From NCBI GenBank assembly GCA_963575745.1, contig CAUYUJ010022060.1, positions 102,501 through 166,500 of the forward strand: a stretch of DNA of 64,000 nucleotides, in the 5' to 3' direction. The stretch's first letter is position 1. The number at the start of each line of letters is the position of its first letter. Source of the stretch: Prorocentrum cordatum (lineage: Eukaryota; Sar; Dinophyceae; Prorocentrales; Prorocentraceae). Shown piece after piece: positions 10,255 to 20,095 of this stretch. The position numbers were made by a program, and so were the translations under genes. Under the pieces are notes generated by a model, which ran no database searches, was not told where the DNA came from, and worked only from the letters and a program-made list of their open reading frames with translations.

Positions 10255-11004
10255 TTAGCCCATGAGTGCGTCTTCCATCTGCGACAGCTTCGCGTGCAGG
10301 ATCCTCTCCATGTGTACCATGGGTCCTTGTCCTGGCTTGTAGTTCGCGCCCTTCTGGATGAGCGCGTCGTGGATCCCGCTGAGGTCGATGTCGGCCCTGT
10401 TGAAGCTGATCTGGAGCTGGGCCATCGCTTGGTCGTATGTGTCGCTGACCTTCACCAGTGGAACGAGTTCGACGATCTGTTTCATTTCCAGCGCCTTCAG
10501 TTTGTCGGCCAGCTCGGTCAATTTCTGCTGGTTGAGGCCTCCGACTGACGCGCCTTCCTGGTGGAGGCCCTCGAGCAGGCCTGCAAACGCCGCGACGCCG
10601 ACGGCACCGATCTTCGCCATCTCCGCGTCGATCTGGCCCGTCGCAGTGGAGCTGCGGATCCCCTCGGCCTTCTTGACCCACGCTCGGACTCGAGAACGGA
10701 TCGCCACCACGCTCTTGGTGCCAGGGAAGATGAGGTACGTCCTGATCAGGATGGCGTCGGTCTGGCGCTGCTTCAACGCGACGCTGAGAAGCAGCTTCAT
10801 CACGATGGGGAACATCCGCTGGATATCCTTCAGGTCCATCTCGTCCAGCGTGAGCTCGTCTAGGTTCACCTGATTGTTCGATCCATTCTGCTGGCCTCCA
10901 CGAGCTGTTCCTGGTTGTCGGCGGATCTTCCGTGGCTGTGGCGCATCTGCTGCAGCACCTCCTGCGGGCTCTCCACCGCTGGGTAGTGAGTTCGCCCGCG
11001 ACAT
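10255..11004 (-). CDS. Uncharacterised 249-aa C-terminal ORF of the LINE
   Basis: An intact minus-strand frame from ATG 11004 to TAA 10255. It has protein-like composition and C/G-ending codons, in contrast to the Arg-rich antisense and shifted frames. It opens with a Ser/Pro/Gly/Arg-rich segment (MSRANSLPSGGEPAGG), then an acidic LDELTLDEMDLKDIQRMF helix, then predominantly helical sequence with an Asp/Leu/Lys-rich C-terminus ending QMEDALMG. I recognise no enzyme motif. It begins just after the zinc-finger segment, in a different frame, so it may be a frameshifted extension of the RT polyprotein or an overlapping second ORF. A nucleic-acid-binding or particle-forming role would fit its position, but that is a guess. 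Confidence 0.55.
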   Translation of the reverse strand: MSRANSLPSGGEPAGGAAADAPQPRKIRRQPGTARGGQQNGSNNQVNLDELTLDEMDLKDIQRMFPIVMKLLLSVALKQRQTDAILIRTYLIFPGTKSVVAIRSRVRAWVKKAEGIRSSTATGQIDAEMAKIGAVGVAAFAGLLEGLHQEGASVGGLNQQKLTELADKLKALEMKQIVELVPLVKVSDTYDQAMAQLQISFNRADIDLSGIHDALIQKGANYKPGQGPMVHMERILHAKLSQMEDALMG

Positions 11005-12187
11005 GGGGGCGCGGGGTCGGTAGGTGCGCGGTGGCAACGTGCGTTTGGAGCTCGCTCAAATCGGGGAAGGTGAGCTCGCAGTCGATACTCGGGCAAAGCG
11101 GCTGCGGTGGACCTTGCGCCTCGAAGTTAAAGACAGATCGATGTTTAAGGCATTGACCAGACCGATAAGCAGCAGCAAGGTGGTTAATCGCGGTCTGTCG
11201 ACTAGTGATGGTCGGTCGGCAGTTCGGGCATTGGTTAGTAATCGTGAATCGTGAATGTTCGCATATACGACCATGTTCGCCACCCTCCCCGCTCATCGTT
11301 TGGTGCACCCGGAGGGCTTGTTTTGTCTCGGCCGCAAACAGACATATCGCACCATCATCACAGAGCAGGCCGCACGTGCGAGGGCAACTCCAGCTGACGG
11401 TTGCATATGGAGCTCTGCGTGCTGGGGCGGGCTGTTCCAGCCACCACTTGCGTATACTTGCCACCGCGAGCTTGATGAACACGTCTCTGCCCGCGGTAGG
11501 TCGAAACATATCCAGTAAGTCATCGCCCATGACGTCGGGACTGGCACGGCCGTCGGCGAAGACCTGCAGCAATTGCATGTCGTCCATGAACTGCTTCCTC
11601 CACGGGTTCTCCTTGTGGGCGGCGTCGCCAGTGGGTCGGACTGGCGCCCAGGGAAGTTCCAGGGCCTGGTTGATTTCGCACGTCAGCGGCCCAAAAACAA
11701 TAGCAACTAATTGCGCATGATGCGACGGTTCTCGAGCAACTCGCTGCCATATCTTGATTCGAATAATCTGGATATCCATCGACGGAGGGACCATCTTCAA
11801 CTTGTTCCACACTGCGTGCGAAGAAATATTGCGGACCAGCTCGGTAGTTGCGCGCGGGTCGGCGTCGTCGACGGACTGCTTGATATATGCTGCGCCTTGG
11901 AGGAGTGCTCGGGCGCATCGGGCGACACAGGCGTCGATCTGAGCTAGCTGCGCTTTGGGGAGGACGCGGGCTTCGAGCCCAGAGACAGCGGCTGAATGAA
12001 CTTGGCGTCTGGAAACTAGCTTCCGTCGTCCCAGTCGCCTGCAGTTATGCCAGAAGCGCCCCATGCACCTCCAACCGCGAGCAACAGCTGCACATCGTGC
12101 GCGTACCTCGGCATGATTCAGGCCGTTAGCTTGCATGATGGAGCCGAGGAAGAGCGTAGATGAGTGTACTTCGCCGTCAATGAGCAT
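11005..12187 (-). pseudogene. LINE post-RT segment with C2H2 zinc finger
   Basis: This continues the RT in the next frame. It opens with a helical post-RT ('thumb') segment: LIDGEVHSSTLFLGSIM, RGWRCMGRFWHNCRRLGRR, then VSGLEARVLPKAQLAQID and CVARCARALLQG, a pattern typical of LINE ORFs just downstream of the RT. A basic Trp-containing stretch follows. Near its end there is a Cys/His region: a CPNC pair and then CPSIDCELTFPDLSEL followed by HVATAH, which fits a C2H2 finger (C-x4-C-x12-H-x4-H). No early stop interrupts it, but the RT frame does not join it directly. Confidence 0.65.
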
Positions 12188-12882
12188 TTCTCCATAATGT
12201 AGTGCCCGTGCATATCGATGGCCTCCAGGTCCGATGAAGGTCGGGAGTGCCGCTTTCTTGCCTACGCTCTGCTGTAGTCCAATAGTTGCTCAACTTCTCG
12301 TTGTGGATCGCGTCAGAGTTGTGGACCCTGTAGGCGGCCATCTGCGCGTCCGTGCACAGGCGGGTCTTGGCGAGGTCGTCGGCGCACTTGCGCACGCTGA
12401 GGTCGACGTTGGCGCCCGGGAACTCGCAGCCCGCGACAAGGGAGGAGGACGTGTCCGCGGCGATCGAGGTGCTCCAGTCATTGGTAGGCGGCTTGAACGA
12501 CACGCGGAACTTGATGGCAGCGCCGGCGTCACCCATGAAGCAGCCGACGTGGTTCTGGCAACGCTGGGAGCTGATGCCGTCGCTGATGACACAGGCTGCC
12601 CTTCGGTGTCGTCCTTTCATGATCGCGCAGTCGCCAGGGAGGTAGATCTGGTCGACAGCGTCGTCCAAGTTCGGGTGGGCGACGGAGGCAAACGCGTTCG
12701 TCATGTCGTGCTTGGTGGTGATGTGGCTCTTGCGAATGCGTTTGAGGCGCCATTGGAGTGCCAGTCATACTGTAATAGCTTCTGATCTCGATCTGGCACG
12801 CGCGCACCCGCGCTCGGTATCGCCCAGGGGCGCGGCGGTCATAATCTGCCTCGATGAAACCCAGCATTTGCCAAAAGGGCAT
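12177..12882 (-). pseudogene. LINE reverse transcriptase palm (second family)
   Basis: Two overlapping minus-strand frames together carry the palm. DMTNAFASVAHPNL fits motif A (D-x4-F). SDGISSQRCQNHVGCFMGD lies in the motif-B region. SVRKCADDLAKT is motif C, with ADD in place of the usual YADD/FADD. The frame break lies near 12700. RT makes cDNA from element RNA at the nicked target in TPRT. The preceding endonuclease and the following thumb/zinc-finger segment are in the correct order for a LINE. Confidence 0.7.
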
Positions 12883-14126
12883 AGTCCATGCAGTAGCCGT
12901 GCGCCTCGGGTTCGCGGCTTGTTATTCATCTTGCTCACCTGGTAGGTCTGTGAGAGGTTCCACCATGCATTCAGTCGCTGGTGTCGCCGAACTGCTGCCA
13001 GTTGTGTGAGTATAGCGTCGCCCAGGAGGGGCCCAGGGAATCGCATCGAGGGGCCGTACTCATGCCAGCCGTTATTCTTCTGATCTTCGCTGCGGTCCAC
13101 AAGAAGGAGTGCCCACACATCAGGTGGGAGTGACCATTCAGGTGCTGCTCGTCGTCGTTTGCAATGCTTTCGTAGTCGTCTCTGTATAGATGCCATGTCG
13201 CATTGGGCATGTAGCCATTGATGAGCCGAAGGGCAGAAACGTTCGTCATGTTCAGCTGCGCTGCTGATGAAGTCGTGGAGGTCGATAGGTGTGGATTCCA
13301 TGCCACCTTCAGCGCCTGGTAGTGCCACATCTTCTGTCCATGTTTTGGTCGAGGGCCGTGCATCAGGCAGGTCGAAATAACAGCGCCTTCCAGGTCCTTT
13401 GCCGTTCCCAGCAAGACGACGGCAAGCGCGCCATGCCTCGGCTTCAAGACCAGCTTCTTCAGCTTGTTGAAGTTCCTGGAAGTGTTGTTCATCCTTGTGG
13501 TCGCGTAGTCGTCGTCGTAGTAGTTTGCATTCCGAACTACATCGTCGGAGTGCCAACGTGCTCTCAAGGTCGTCGGTCGAGCTCTGCCTTGCAAGTGTTC
13601 GCGCATGTTGGGTCTGTCTGCGTTGTAATGCAAGTTGCTGATATTCGCGGTCCATAGTAGGTGTTTCGGCTTCGAACTGTTCGAGCGCTCTTGCGCGGAT
13701 AACTGCCATGATATGCTGCCATCCGCCTTCCATCGTACGCTTGTCTGCCCATTCCGCCATATCTCTGTATCCGTACTCATGTATGATGCTCGTTAGGCCT
13801 TTCTCGATGTCATCGCGGAGCTGCTTCGCCCACCAATAGTACCCCTCGCCGTGCGAGGCTAGAAAGACCCGAGTGAAGTCCCACTGCGGAATCGCCTTGG
13901 GCTTGTCGTACGTAAGAGTGCAGCCCACGTCGATATACAACATCATGTGATCGAGAAGCCGTTGTGATGGGAATGCACGGAGTCGCTTAGTGACTCGGTA
14001 GGCGATGTTGCGTCTGCGAACACGGGGAAGGTAACGGATCGGCATCACGATGTAGTCGATATACCTGGTGTGACCTCGGAGTCCGTAGCACGTCGGGCCG
14101 CACTGGTGGTGAGTGTCGGCAGCCAA
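12883..14126 (-). pseudogene. LINE endonuclease C-terminus and EN-RT linker
   Basis: The frame opens with CGPTCYGLRGHTRYIDYIV. In APE endonucleases the equivalent (S/R)-x-IDYI region holds the Asp next to the catalytic His. There follow about 380 residues of charged helical linker, rich in Arg/Glu/Gln and Trp, ending in WWNLSQTYQVSKM, after which the frame breaks before RT motif A. Linkers of this size between EN and RT are normal for LINEs. A second, shifted open frame over 12971-13780 is Asn/Thr-rich and I take it as a shadow. Confidence 0.6.
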
Positions 14127-14725
14127 AGGGCGTAGTCCTTCAGGAGTTCGTGGAAGGCGTCGCCTGCATAGTGCTGTTTGCCACTGGCGAATGCCCCTAT
14201 CGTAGCATCTTCGTCCCCATTGGCGATGTCGCGCTTGAGGCCATCGTTCAGGTCCGTACCGCTGAATACGCAGGTGCGGTTCGGCAGGCTGGCGAGGATA
14301 TCATGCAGGTGGGCGATGATTTTGTCCACGATAACTTCGTTCTTGGTCGCTGTAGTGTGGCGTAGAGCGCGGGGTGGAAAGTACGCTGTGATGAATGTGT
14401 AGTCGAACTGGGAGCTTTTGACACGCACCGCACCCACTCTGCCACGAATCGCCGCAGGCGTTTGCCATACTTTCACCATATGAAATTTCCTGAACCATCG
14501 TCTGCTGAACCAGATCTCCGTACCACATGATTTGTTGCCCGTGGCGTTCTTGTTGCATCGGTGCCAGCCGAACTTTAGCATGAGGAACTCAGTCGTTGAG
14601 TGTGTCATAGGCGTCGATGGTCTTGGTCTGGGTGCCAGAGAACAATACCGCATCCACATGTTGTAATTCTCGTGAAACCTCGAGGCGCTTGTCATAATCT
14701 TGCAGATGCATCGGATTCCATGCTA
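14045..14725 (-). pseudogene. LINE AP-endonuclease, N-terminal part
   Basis: The sense strand starts with MRLVAWNPMHLQ, the strand with the metal-binding Asn, then VDAVLFSGTQTK at the position of the usual LQET motif, so the canonical Glu is not obvious. After a frameshift near 14600 it continues with FITAYFPP (the Y-x-PP strand) and VFSGTDLND, where GD-x-N is expected. The endonuclease would nick chromosomal DNA to prime reverse transcription. The missing Glu and the frameshift argue that this copy is inactive. The QET substitution could be family-typical, as related dinoflagellate LINEs also vary there, but I cannot check this. Confidence 0.6.
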
Positions 14726-14823
14726 CAAGCCGCATGTGAGCCGTCAGTGTGTGACATAAGAGCCCGGATTGCAGGACGTTGGGCATAGCGTCCCCGCTCT
14801 GGAAACCACGGTAGCTCGAGCCA

Positions 14824-14885
14824 GAGCTATATATATGTGTATGTATGTGTGTATATGTATATGTATGTATCACATATACGAACAC
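14824..14885. repeat. TA/TG-rich simple repeat
   Basis: Alternating TATATG, TATGTG and TGTATG units just upstream (in minus-strand terms) of the second-family LINE. It may be the insertion target or part of the element's 5' end. Confidence 0.7.
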
Positions 14886-15360
14886 GCAACGGACAAATCC
14901 AAGAAAACGCCCAGCCAGGGTCCAGTTCAGAATCTTGATATTCGCAAGCGACATCTGGAGTCTACGAACGTTGCTGCTTTTGTTTGAGATTTCCGATGGG
15001 TGTACTCCTTCCCCACCTCCCATCTCCATAAGCAGGCCTTCCCAGCACCATCTTGCCAATCTTGGTGCCCCAGGGGCGGGCGCGGGCCCGGGGCCTCTCC
15101 GATCTCGCAGGGCACGACGAGCGATCCGAAACGGTCGAGCTGCCTGACAGATGGCCGTTCCCAAGCCACGCGAACGAGGACGAGGACGAAGACGACGTCG
15201 AGGACGTCGACGACGACGACGACGACGACGACAACGACGAACGGCGATGACGTCGGGAGCAAACTCTCTCTCTCTCTCTCACACACACAAAACGGTCATG
15301 GGCCCTTGTGCCGTCGCATCTCCCCCCTGCGCGGCCCGCCGCGCGTCGGCCCACACGCCC
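14886..15360. other. No supported exon; short simple repeats
   Basis: This holds a GAC-triplet run (about 15178-15243) and a CT/CA dinucleotide patch (about 15264-15290). Frames across them give poly-Asp, poly-Val or Ser/Leu runs. One or more terminal exons of the RMND1-like gene could lie here, since the visible exon at 15361-15403 ends a few residues short of the family's usual C-terminus, but I cannot point to one. Confidence 0.45.
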
Positions 15361-15850
15361 GTCCAGGAAGATGAGGACGATAATGATACGCTCGAGGCGC
15401 ACCGAGTATCGGGACGGTGGTAATGGGGGATGACCTGCAGGGGGGATGAAGAGAAGGGCCTCTTGAGGGCCCTTGTCTTCACCGCCCATTCAGGTCACCC
15501 CCCGTCACCGCCCGCCCGAGAGTACTTGTGCCTGACGTGCTCGCTCAGCATCTGCAGGTAGTCCATCGAGTGGCTCAGTCGCTCGTTGAGCAGCGAGGTG
15601 CGGCGCCGCACGTCGAAGTGGGCCACCACCTGGTCGTACAGCCGCTCCGCGAGCGCCTGCTCCCACAGCAGGTCTGGGGCATCCAGCAGACCAGCCTCCG
15701 AGTTCAGCTCAAAGCGCACGTCGTGCAGGCCCTTCTCCGTCTCGAAGATCTTGTGGGAGATGGTGCTCAGGTTCCAGTGCGGGAGGCTGGTGGTGTGCAT
15801 GTCCCGCCAGGTGGACTCCAGCCTGGGCTCGATCCGCCGTTCCTCGGCGG
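15361..15850 (-). CDS. RMND1/RMD1-family (DUF155) protein, C-terminal exons
   Basis: This is the only clear host-type gene. The first visible exon (about 15850-15519) reads HWNLSTISHKIFETEKGLH, then a segment with LLDAPDLLWEQ, RLYDQVVAHFDVRRRTSLLN and HSMDYLQMLSEHVRHKY. The second piece (about 15403-15361) reads VRLERIIIVLIFLD. Together they follow the C-terminal pattern of RMND1/RMD1 proteins: KIxEL..LR, (I/L)xTPDFYW, LYD, RRVxxxNE, L..HL and a final hydrophobic membrane helix LEWxIVxLI. Human RMND1 is a mitochondrial inner-membrane protein needed for mitochondrial translation; yeast relatives are RMD1/RMD8. A pyrimidine tract followed by GCGTGCAG at 15851-15858 makes a good 3' splice site. 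The rest of the gene would lie upstream, at higher coordinates, and is not visible in the window. The exon 3' boundary is uncertain. Confidence 0.8.
15404..15518 (-). other. 115-bp intron-like insert flanked by TACTC repeats
   Basis: Between the two RMND1-like coding pieces lies a 115-bp segment that must be removed to give the family's continuous sequence. Its ends carry the direct repeat TACTC (15519-15523 and 15404-15408). No GT donor or AG acceptor sits at the implied junction. Dinoflagellate introns often use GC or GA donors, and introner-type insertions leave short direct repeats, so this may be such an intron. The alternative is a disabling insertion in a pseudogene. Confidence 0.5.
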
Positions 15851-15859
15851 CTGCACGCG

Positions 15860-16370
15860 CACGCATCCTCCGACATGCAAGGGGCGCATGGGAAGGAAAG
15901 GTGGACGAGACAGTAAGTCTCAGCGCTGATATGCGTGGCGCGTACCCCAATACAGCTCAACTCAGCGCGACACCGGGAACGTCGAGGAAGTACTCGGCCC
16001 GCGGACACGCGCGATGATGCACACTGATATGCGACTGCCGTGTGTAGTAGGACATGTGCGCACGCGCGTACGTCTATGGGTTAAGGAAGACGTACATCGC
16101 GCACACACGACATACACGCGCGCGAATGTCTACACATTTTGATACATCAGCACAATATCATACAGACATTTTGAGAGTGCACCGCACTTATACAAAAGCG
16201 CCACCGTGCATGCAGATATACACACATGTCTTGGGCCACACGGTCTCTGCGACATCGGGCCTCGAGGTCCAGCAGGTGTCTATAGATACGTAGTGCATCC
16301 CCCAATGCCTGAAGATGCCCAATTCCCCGATGCCTAAAGATCTAATGGGTGGGTAACCCGAAGATAGGTT
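15860..16370. other. No supported gene
   Basis: On the minus strand this is probably intron sequence leading to the acceptor at 15851. It contains ACACACG/CGCGCG-rich words (16050-16130) and no frame resembling the upstream part of the RMND1 family. Confidence 0.4.
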
Positions 16371-16720
16371 TGGTGGCCGCCCCGTGGCCGCCCGCGGCCG
16401 CCCCGTGGACGCACGTGCCCACCCGTGGCCGCCCGTCACCGTCCCGTGGCCGCCCGTGGCCGCCCCGTGGCCGCCCGCGGCCGCCCAGCACGCACCGCGT
16501 AGATTGCACCACGCAACTTGCACCACAGCTTGCACCACATCCCTTCCACTGCGTGGCCGCCCCGTGTGCGCTGGGTGTGTCCGGCGGGGGTTCGCCATGT
16601 TGCCGCCCGTGGCCGCGTCGTGGCCGCCTCGTCCTCCCGTGGCCGCTTCGTGGCCGCCTCGTGCGCTGGGTGGGTCCGGCGAGGTTTCGCCACGTTGCCG
16701 CCGATGGCCGCCCCTGCCTT
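16370..16720. repeat. (CCGTGGCCGCC)n-type degenerate repeat
   Basis: Tandem degenerate units of GTGGCCGCC(C), interrupted by two copies of a GCGCTGGGTGxGTCCGGCGxGG segment (about 16566 and 16661). Open frames on both strands encode Pro/Arg/Ala or Gly/Arg/His repeats only. Confidence 0.85.
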
Positions 16721-16869
16721 GCACCACGTGTCTGCACCGCATATCAAATGTTCGCCATGCCGCCGCCTCGTGGCTCACACAACATGGCTTTCACCGCGTG
16801 GTCCCACCAGCCCTTGCGTAAGTGGTTTGGAGCCTAATTTAGTACCCCCGCCTCGTTGGTCGATGTCCT

Positions 16870-17115
16870 CTAAGGTGGCCCCAAGGTGGCTCCCCCAAGG
16901 CCCCCAAGAGTGCCGCAAGAGGGCACCCAGAAGGCCCGAAGAGGCCCCCAAGAGGTCCCCAAGAAGCTCTCAAGAGAGCCCCAAGAGGCCTCAAGAGGCT
17001 CCCCCGAGGCACCTTAGACGCTCCAAGAGACCCCCAAGGCAGCCAAGAAGCCCCAAACACGCCCCGAGAAGACTCCAAAAAGCTCTCAAGAAATATCCGA
17101 AGAGAGTCCAAGAGG
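16870..17115. repeat. CCAAGAG-rich degenerate repeat
   Basis: About 245 bp of irregular CCCCAAGAG/GCCCCAAGAGG words. The longest frame is Arg/Pro/Lys/Ser-rich without motifs. Confidence 0.75.
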
Positions 17116-17147
17116 CATCCGATTGGTTTATTGCCTCTATGCTCGCA

Positions 17148-17531
17148 GTCCTTCTCCTCCTCCTCCTCCTCCTCCTCCTCCTCCTCCTCCTCCTCCTCCT
17201 CCACCTCCCCTTGCTCCGCCTCCTCCTTTTCCTCCTCCTCCTCCTCCTCCTCCTCCTCCTCCTCCTCCTCCTCCTCCTCCTCCTCCTCCTCCTCCTCCTC
17301 CTCTTCCCTCATCCGCCCTCCTCCTCCTCCTCCTCTCCTCCTCCTCCTCCTCCTCCTCCTCCTCCTCCTCCTCCCCTCCTCCTCCTCCTCTCCTCCTCCT
17401 CCTCCTCCTCCTCCTCCTCCTCCTCATCCCCCCAGCCCTTTCCCCCCCCCCTCCCCCTCCTCCTCCTCCTCCTCCTCCTCCTCCTCCTCTTCTCTCCTCC
17501 TCCTCCTCCTCCTCCTCCTCCTCCTCTCCCC

Positions 17532-17567
<36 letters not shown>

Positions 17568-17790
17568 GCATCATCATCATCATCATCATCAAAATCGTCA
17601 TCACCATCATCATCATCATCATCATCAGCATCATCATCATCATAATCGTCATCGTCATCATCATCCTCCTCATCCTCATCCTCATCCTCATCCTCATCCC
17701 CATCCCCATCCCCATCCTCATCCCTATCCTCCTCCTCCGACTTCAACTCCGACTCTGACTCCGACTCCGACTCCGACTCTGACTCATCAT
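17148..17790. repeat. Compound triplet repeat (CTC)n-(CAT)n-(TCCGAC)n
   Basis: About 640 bp of triplet and hexamer repeat: mostly CTC from 17150 to 17530, CAT from 17530 to 17665, CATCCT/CATCCC from 17665 to 17740, then CTCCGA/CTCTGA to 17790. The long open frames here (poly-Pro, poly-Ser, poly-Leu, poly-Glu, poly-Asp) are artefacts of the repeat. It abuts the 3' end of giant element A. Confidence 0.95.
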
Positions 17791-17899
17791 CCTCTATGAT
17801 CCGCGTCTTGGTGTATGACGGCTTCCCCAGCGGTTTCTTTCATTGCTTGCTCCTCCACATCCCCGATCAGGGAAAGTCGCCTGGGCATCGTTACTAGAT

Positions 17900-20095
17900 A
17901 GGCTGGTGGGGCTACTTTTTTTTGATCTGCGGCTCCAAAGACGATTCCAGAGAGCGGGTCGAAACAAGTTTGGGGCAACAAGCGAGATAATTGCCAGCGG
18001 GCCAAAAGCCAACGCCGGAATGCACATGCGAGGAACAAAATGAGCCCCATTAAGCCGATCCAAAACGGCAGCCGACGACGGACAGCGGGGCGTCGCACAG
18101 TGGCGCCAGCACCCGACAGACCGGACGGCGAAGGGCAGGGCACAGCGAGCAGCTGAAACCCAGGCAGAAGCCCGCCCGTGAGTGCAACGAAGGATAGCAA
18201 AACCACGTAAGCCTCACTCACAAACACCTCATGTGCTCGAAGCTTGGTCTTCACAGAACCAGGCGCCAGCGGACTTGACGTGAAGTCGAGTAGAAACAAC
18301 AATGCACAGGGGGGGGCGTCACGTGGGCCAGAACGTTACCACCAACCGTCGGCTGTGAACTGCCGGTGAGCGAAAGAATTAGAGCCGCCTGCCGCCTTGC
18401 ACCACTGGAGTCCGAACCAAGGAGCCCTCCAGAGGAGGTCGACGTCGCTGGCGAGCTGTTGGCGGGACGCCAGACCGGTGAGCACGTCCCTGCCAGACTG
18501 CGCCCCAGGTGCAGGAAGCCGGTGTGCCCGACCTGCCAGTGCCACAATGAGCGCACCCTATTGCGTGAGAACGAACACGTCGAAGGGCCCGCCACTGCAG
18601 TCGTCGTGAAAGAAGAGGGGGGGCGCAGCCGATAGCCGCAAATCGGTTGAAAACAAAGGAGGAGGGGGAGAGCCAAGTGGCGACACAGACAGTCGAGGAC
18701 CCAACATGGCGTAGTCAGAGCAAGGTCACCAGTCGTCGGATGTGCAGCGTGTGGAGCGTATGGGGCGAGCCCTAGGCCTGCGGCCCCAGCCATCCAAAGT
18801 GAGTGCCCAAGCGGGCAGACGGGCCCATGTCCGTGTGAACAAGGCCAAAGTGAACCGCGGGCAGGAATTATTGCAGCCACTACCACACGGACTAAGAACC
18901 CACGATGCACCGTGGGAGTCTAGACGGAGTGTTGTGAGAGGTGCACCTCACCCCCAGGAGGTGACACGAGTGCATTAAGGCCAAGGCCTGTCACTGCGGT
19001 GAAACGAGCCCCTGTCGTGAAGGAGCCACCCCGTCGGCGGTGGCCCGTGGGGGCAGCTGTCAGTGTAGTCTCCGGGCGCCAGCGGACTTGACGCGCCAGT
19101 GCCACAATGAGCGCACCCTATTGCGCGAGAACGAACACGTCGAAGGGCCCGCCACTGCAGTCGTCGCGAAGGAAGAGGGGGGGGGGCAGCCGATAGCCGC
19201 AAATCAAAGGAGGAGGAAGAGGAGAGCCATGTGGCGACACAGACAGTCGAGGACCCAACATGGCGCAATCGGAATGCAATCAGCGGAAGGCGCCTGCCTG
19301 GTGGGGGGGAACGCCACCAGAGCAAGGTCACCAGTCGTCGGATGTGCAGCGCGTGGAGCGTATGGGGCGGGCCTTAGGCCTGCGGCCCCAGCCATCCAAA
19401 GTGAGTGCCCAAGCGGGCGAGACGGGCCCATGTCCGTGTGAACAAGGCCAAAATGAACCGCGGGCAGGAATTATCGCAGCAATTACCACACGGACTAAGA
19501 ACCTACGATGCACCGTTGGAGTCTAGACGTCGTGTTGTGAGAGGTGCACCTCACCCCCAGGAGGTGACACGAGTGCATTAAGGCCAAGGCCTGTCACTGC
19601 GGTGAAACGAGCCCCTGTCGTGAAGGAGCCACCCCGTCGGCGGTGGCCTGTGGGGGCAGCTGTCAGCGTAGTCTTCCGCCCCCACCAAATGCGTGCCTGT
19701 GTGCAGCAAAGGGGCGATCGAGGACCATTGGGCTGCCAACCCATAGGCCTCCGTTGGGCACGGAAGGGTCCCATATGGCCCACTGCGTCAGCGCGATGGA
19801 GACCACGTTATATAGGGAGGTGGATGCTGTCCCAAGCTGTCCGAGGTCACTGTTGTCCAGAAAGCATGAGTTGCGTTCCGAGACGGGCAGAGTAGCGACC
19901 CTGAGTGTCGTCATGGGGGGAAAAGTGGCCTCAGCCGCAGACGAGCTTCGTGGAGCGTTCTTGAGAGAGCAGGGGAGGGCAAGAGCAGGGAGAGCGCGCT
20001 GGAGCCCTAGCCGACTGCCCCTCGACGATGGGGCTGCCTTCCTGGGCCTGGGGAAATGGAGGAGACAACGTACCTTTTGGATAGACCAGGCGAGC
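17900..20095 (-). other. 3' UTR of copy A
   Basis: This follows the ORF3 stop (TGA at 20096-20098) on the minus strand. It holds a tandemly duplicated block (18535-19690), two copies of the 15-bp motif GCAGCCGATAGCCGC (18625-18639, 19186-19200) and, near the terminus, an A-rich run on the sense strand followed by GTAGCCCCACCAGC. The terminal ~100 bp aligns with copy B's 3' end at 45410-45520. No coding frame is supported. Confidence 0.65.
18535..19690. repeat. ~600-bp tandem duplication in A's 3' UTR
   Basis: Two successive copies share the same order of blocks: GCCACAATGAGCGCACCC (18540 and 19100), the GCAGCCGATAGCCGC motif (18625 and 19186), GTGGCGACACAGACAGTCG (about 18680 and 19229), AGCAAGGTCACCAGTCGTCG (about 18719 and 19321), and ACCTCACCCCCAGGAGGTGA (about 18943 and 19547). 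The second copy has a ~50-bp extra piece near 19265-19318. The block around CCCCAGGAGGT recurs in B's 3' UTR near 46625. Confidence 0.85.

Larger units (their letters stand above)
9700..14725 (-). mobile_element. Second-family LINE (APE-RT-zinc finger), decayed
   Basis: Read on the minus strand, this ~5-kb segment has a LINE ORF2 order: AP-type endonuclease (about 14720-14000), linker, reverse transcriptase (12880-12180), a post-RT helical segment, a C2H2 finger and an additional C-terminal frame. Its RT motif C is ADDL, unlike the YVDD of the giant elements to the right, and there is no RNase H, methyltransferase or helicase, so it is a different family. At least four frameshifts make it non-functional as written. 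The 3' end probably lies between 9700 and 10255. The 5' edge is set by the first endonuclease motif; the true end could reach the TA/TG repeat near 14825. Confidence 0.8.

Noticed and set aside
17123-17799. Poly-Pro, poly-Ser, poly-Glu and poly-Asp frames
   Set aside because: Triplet microsatellite artefacts.
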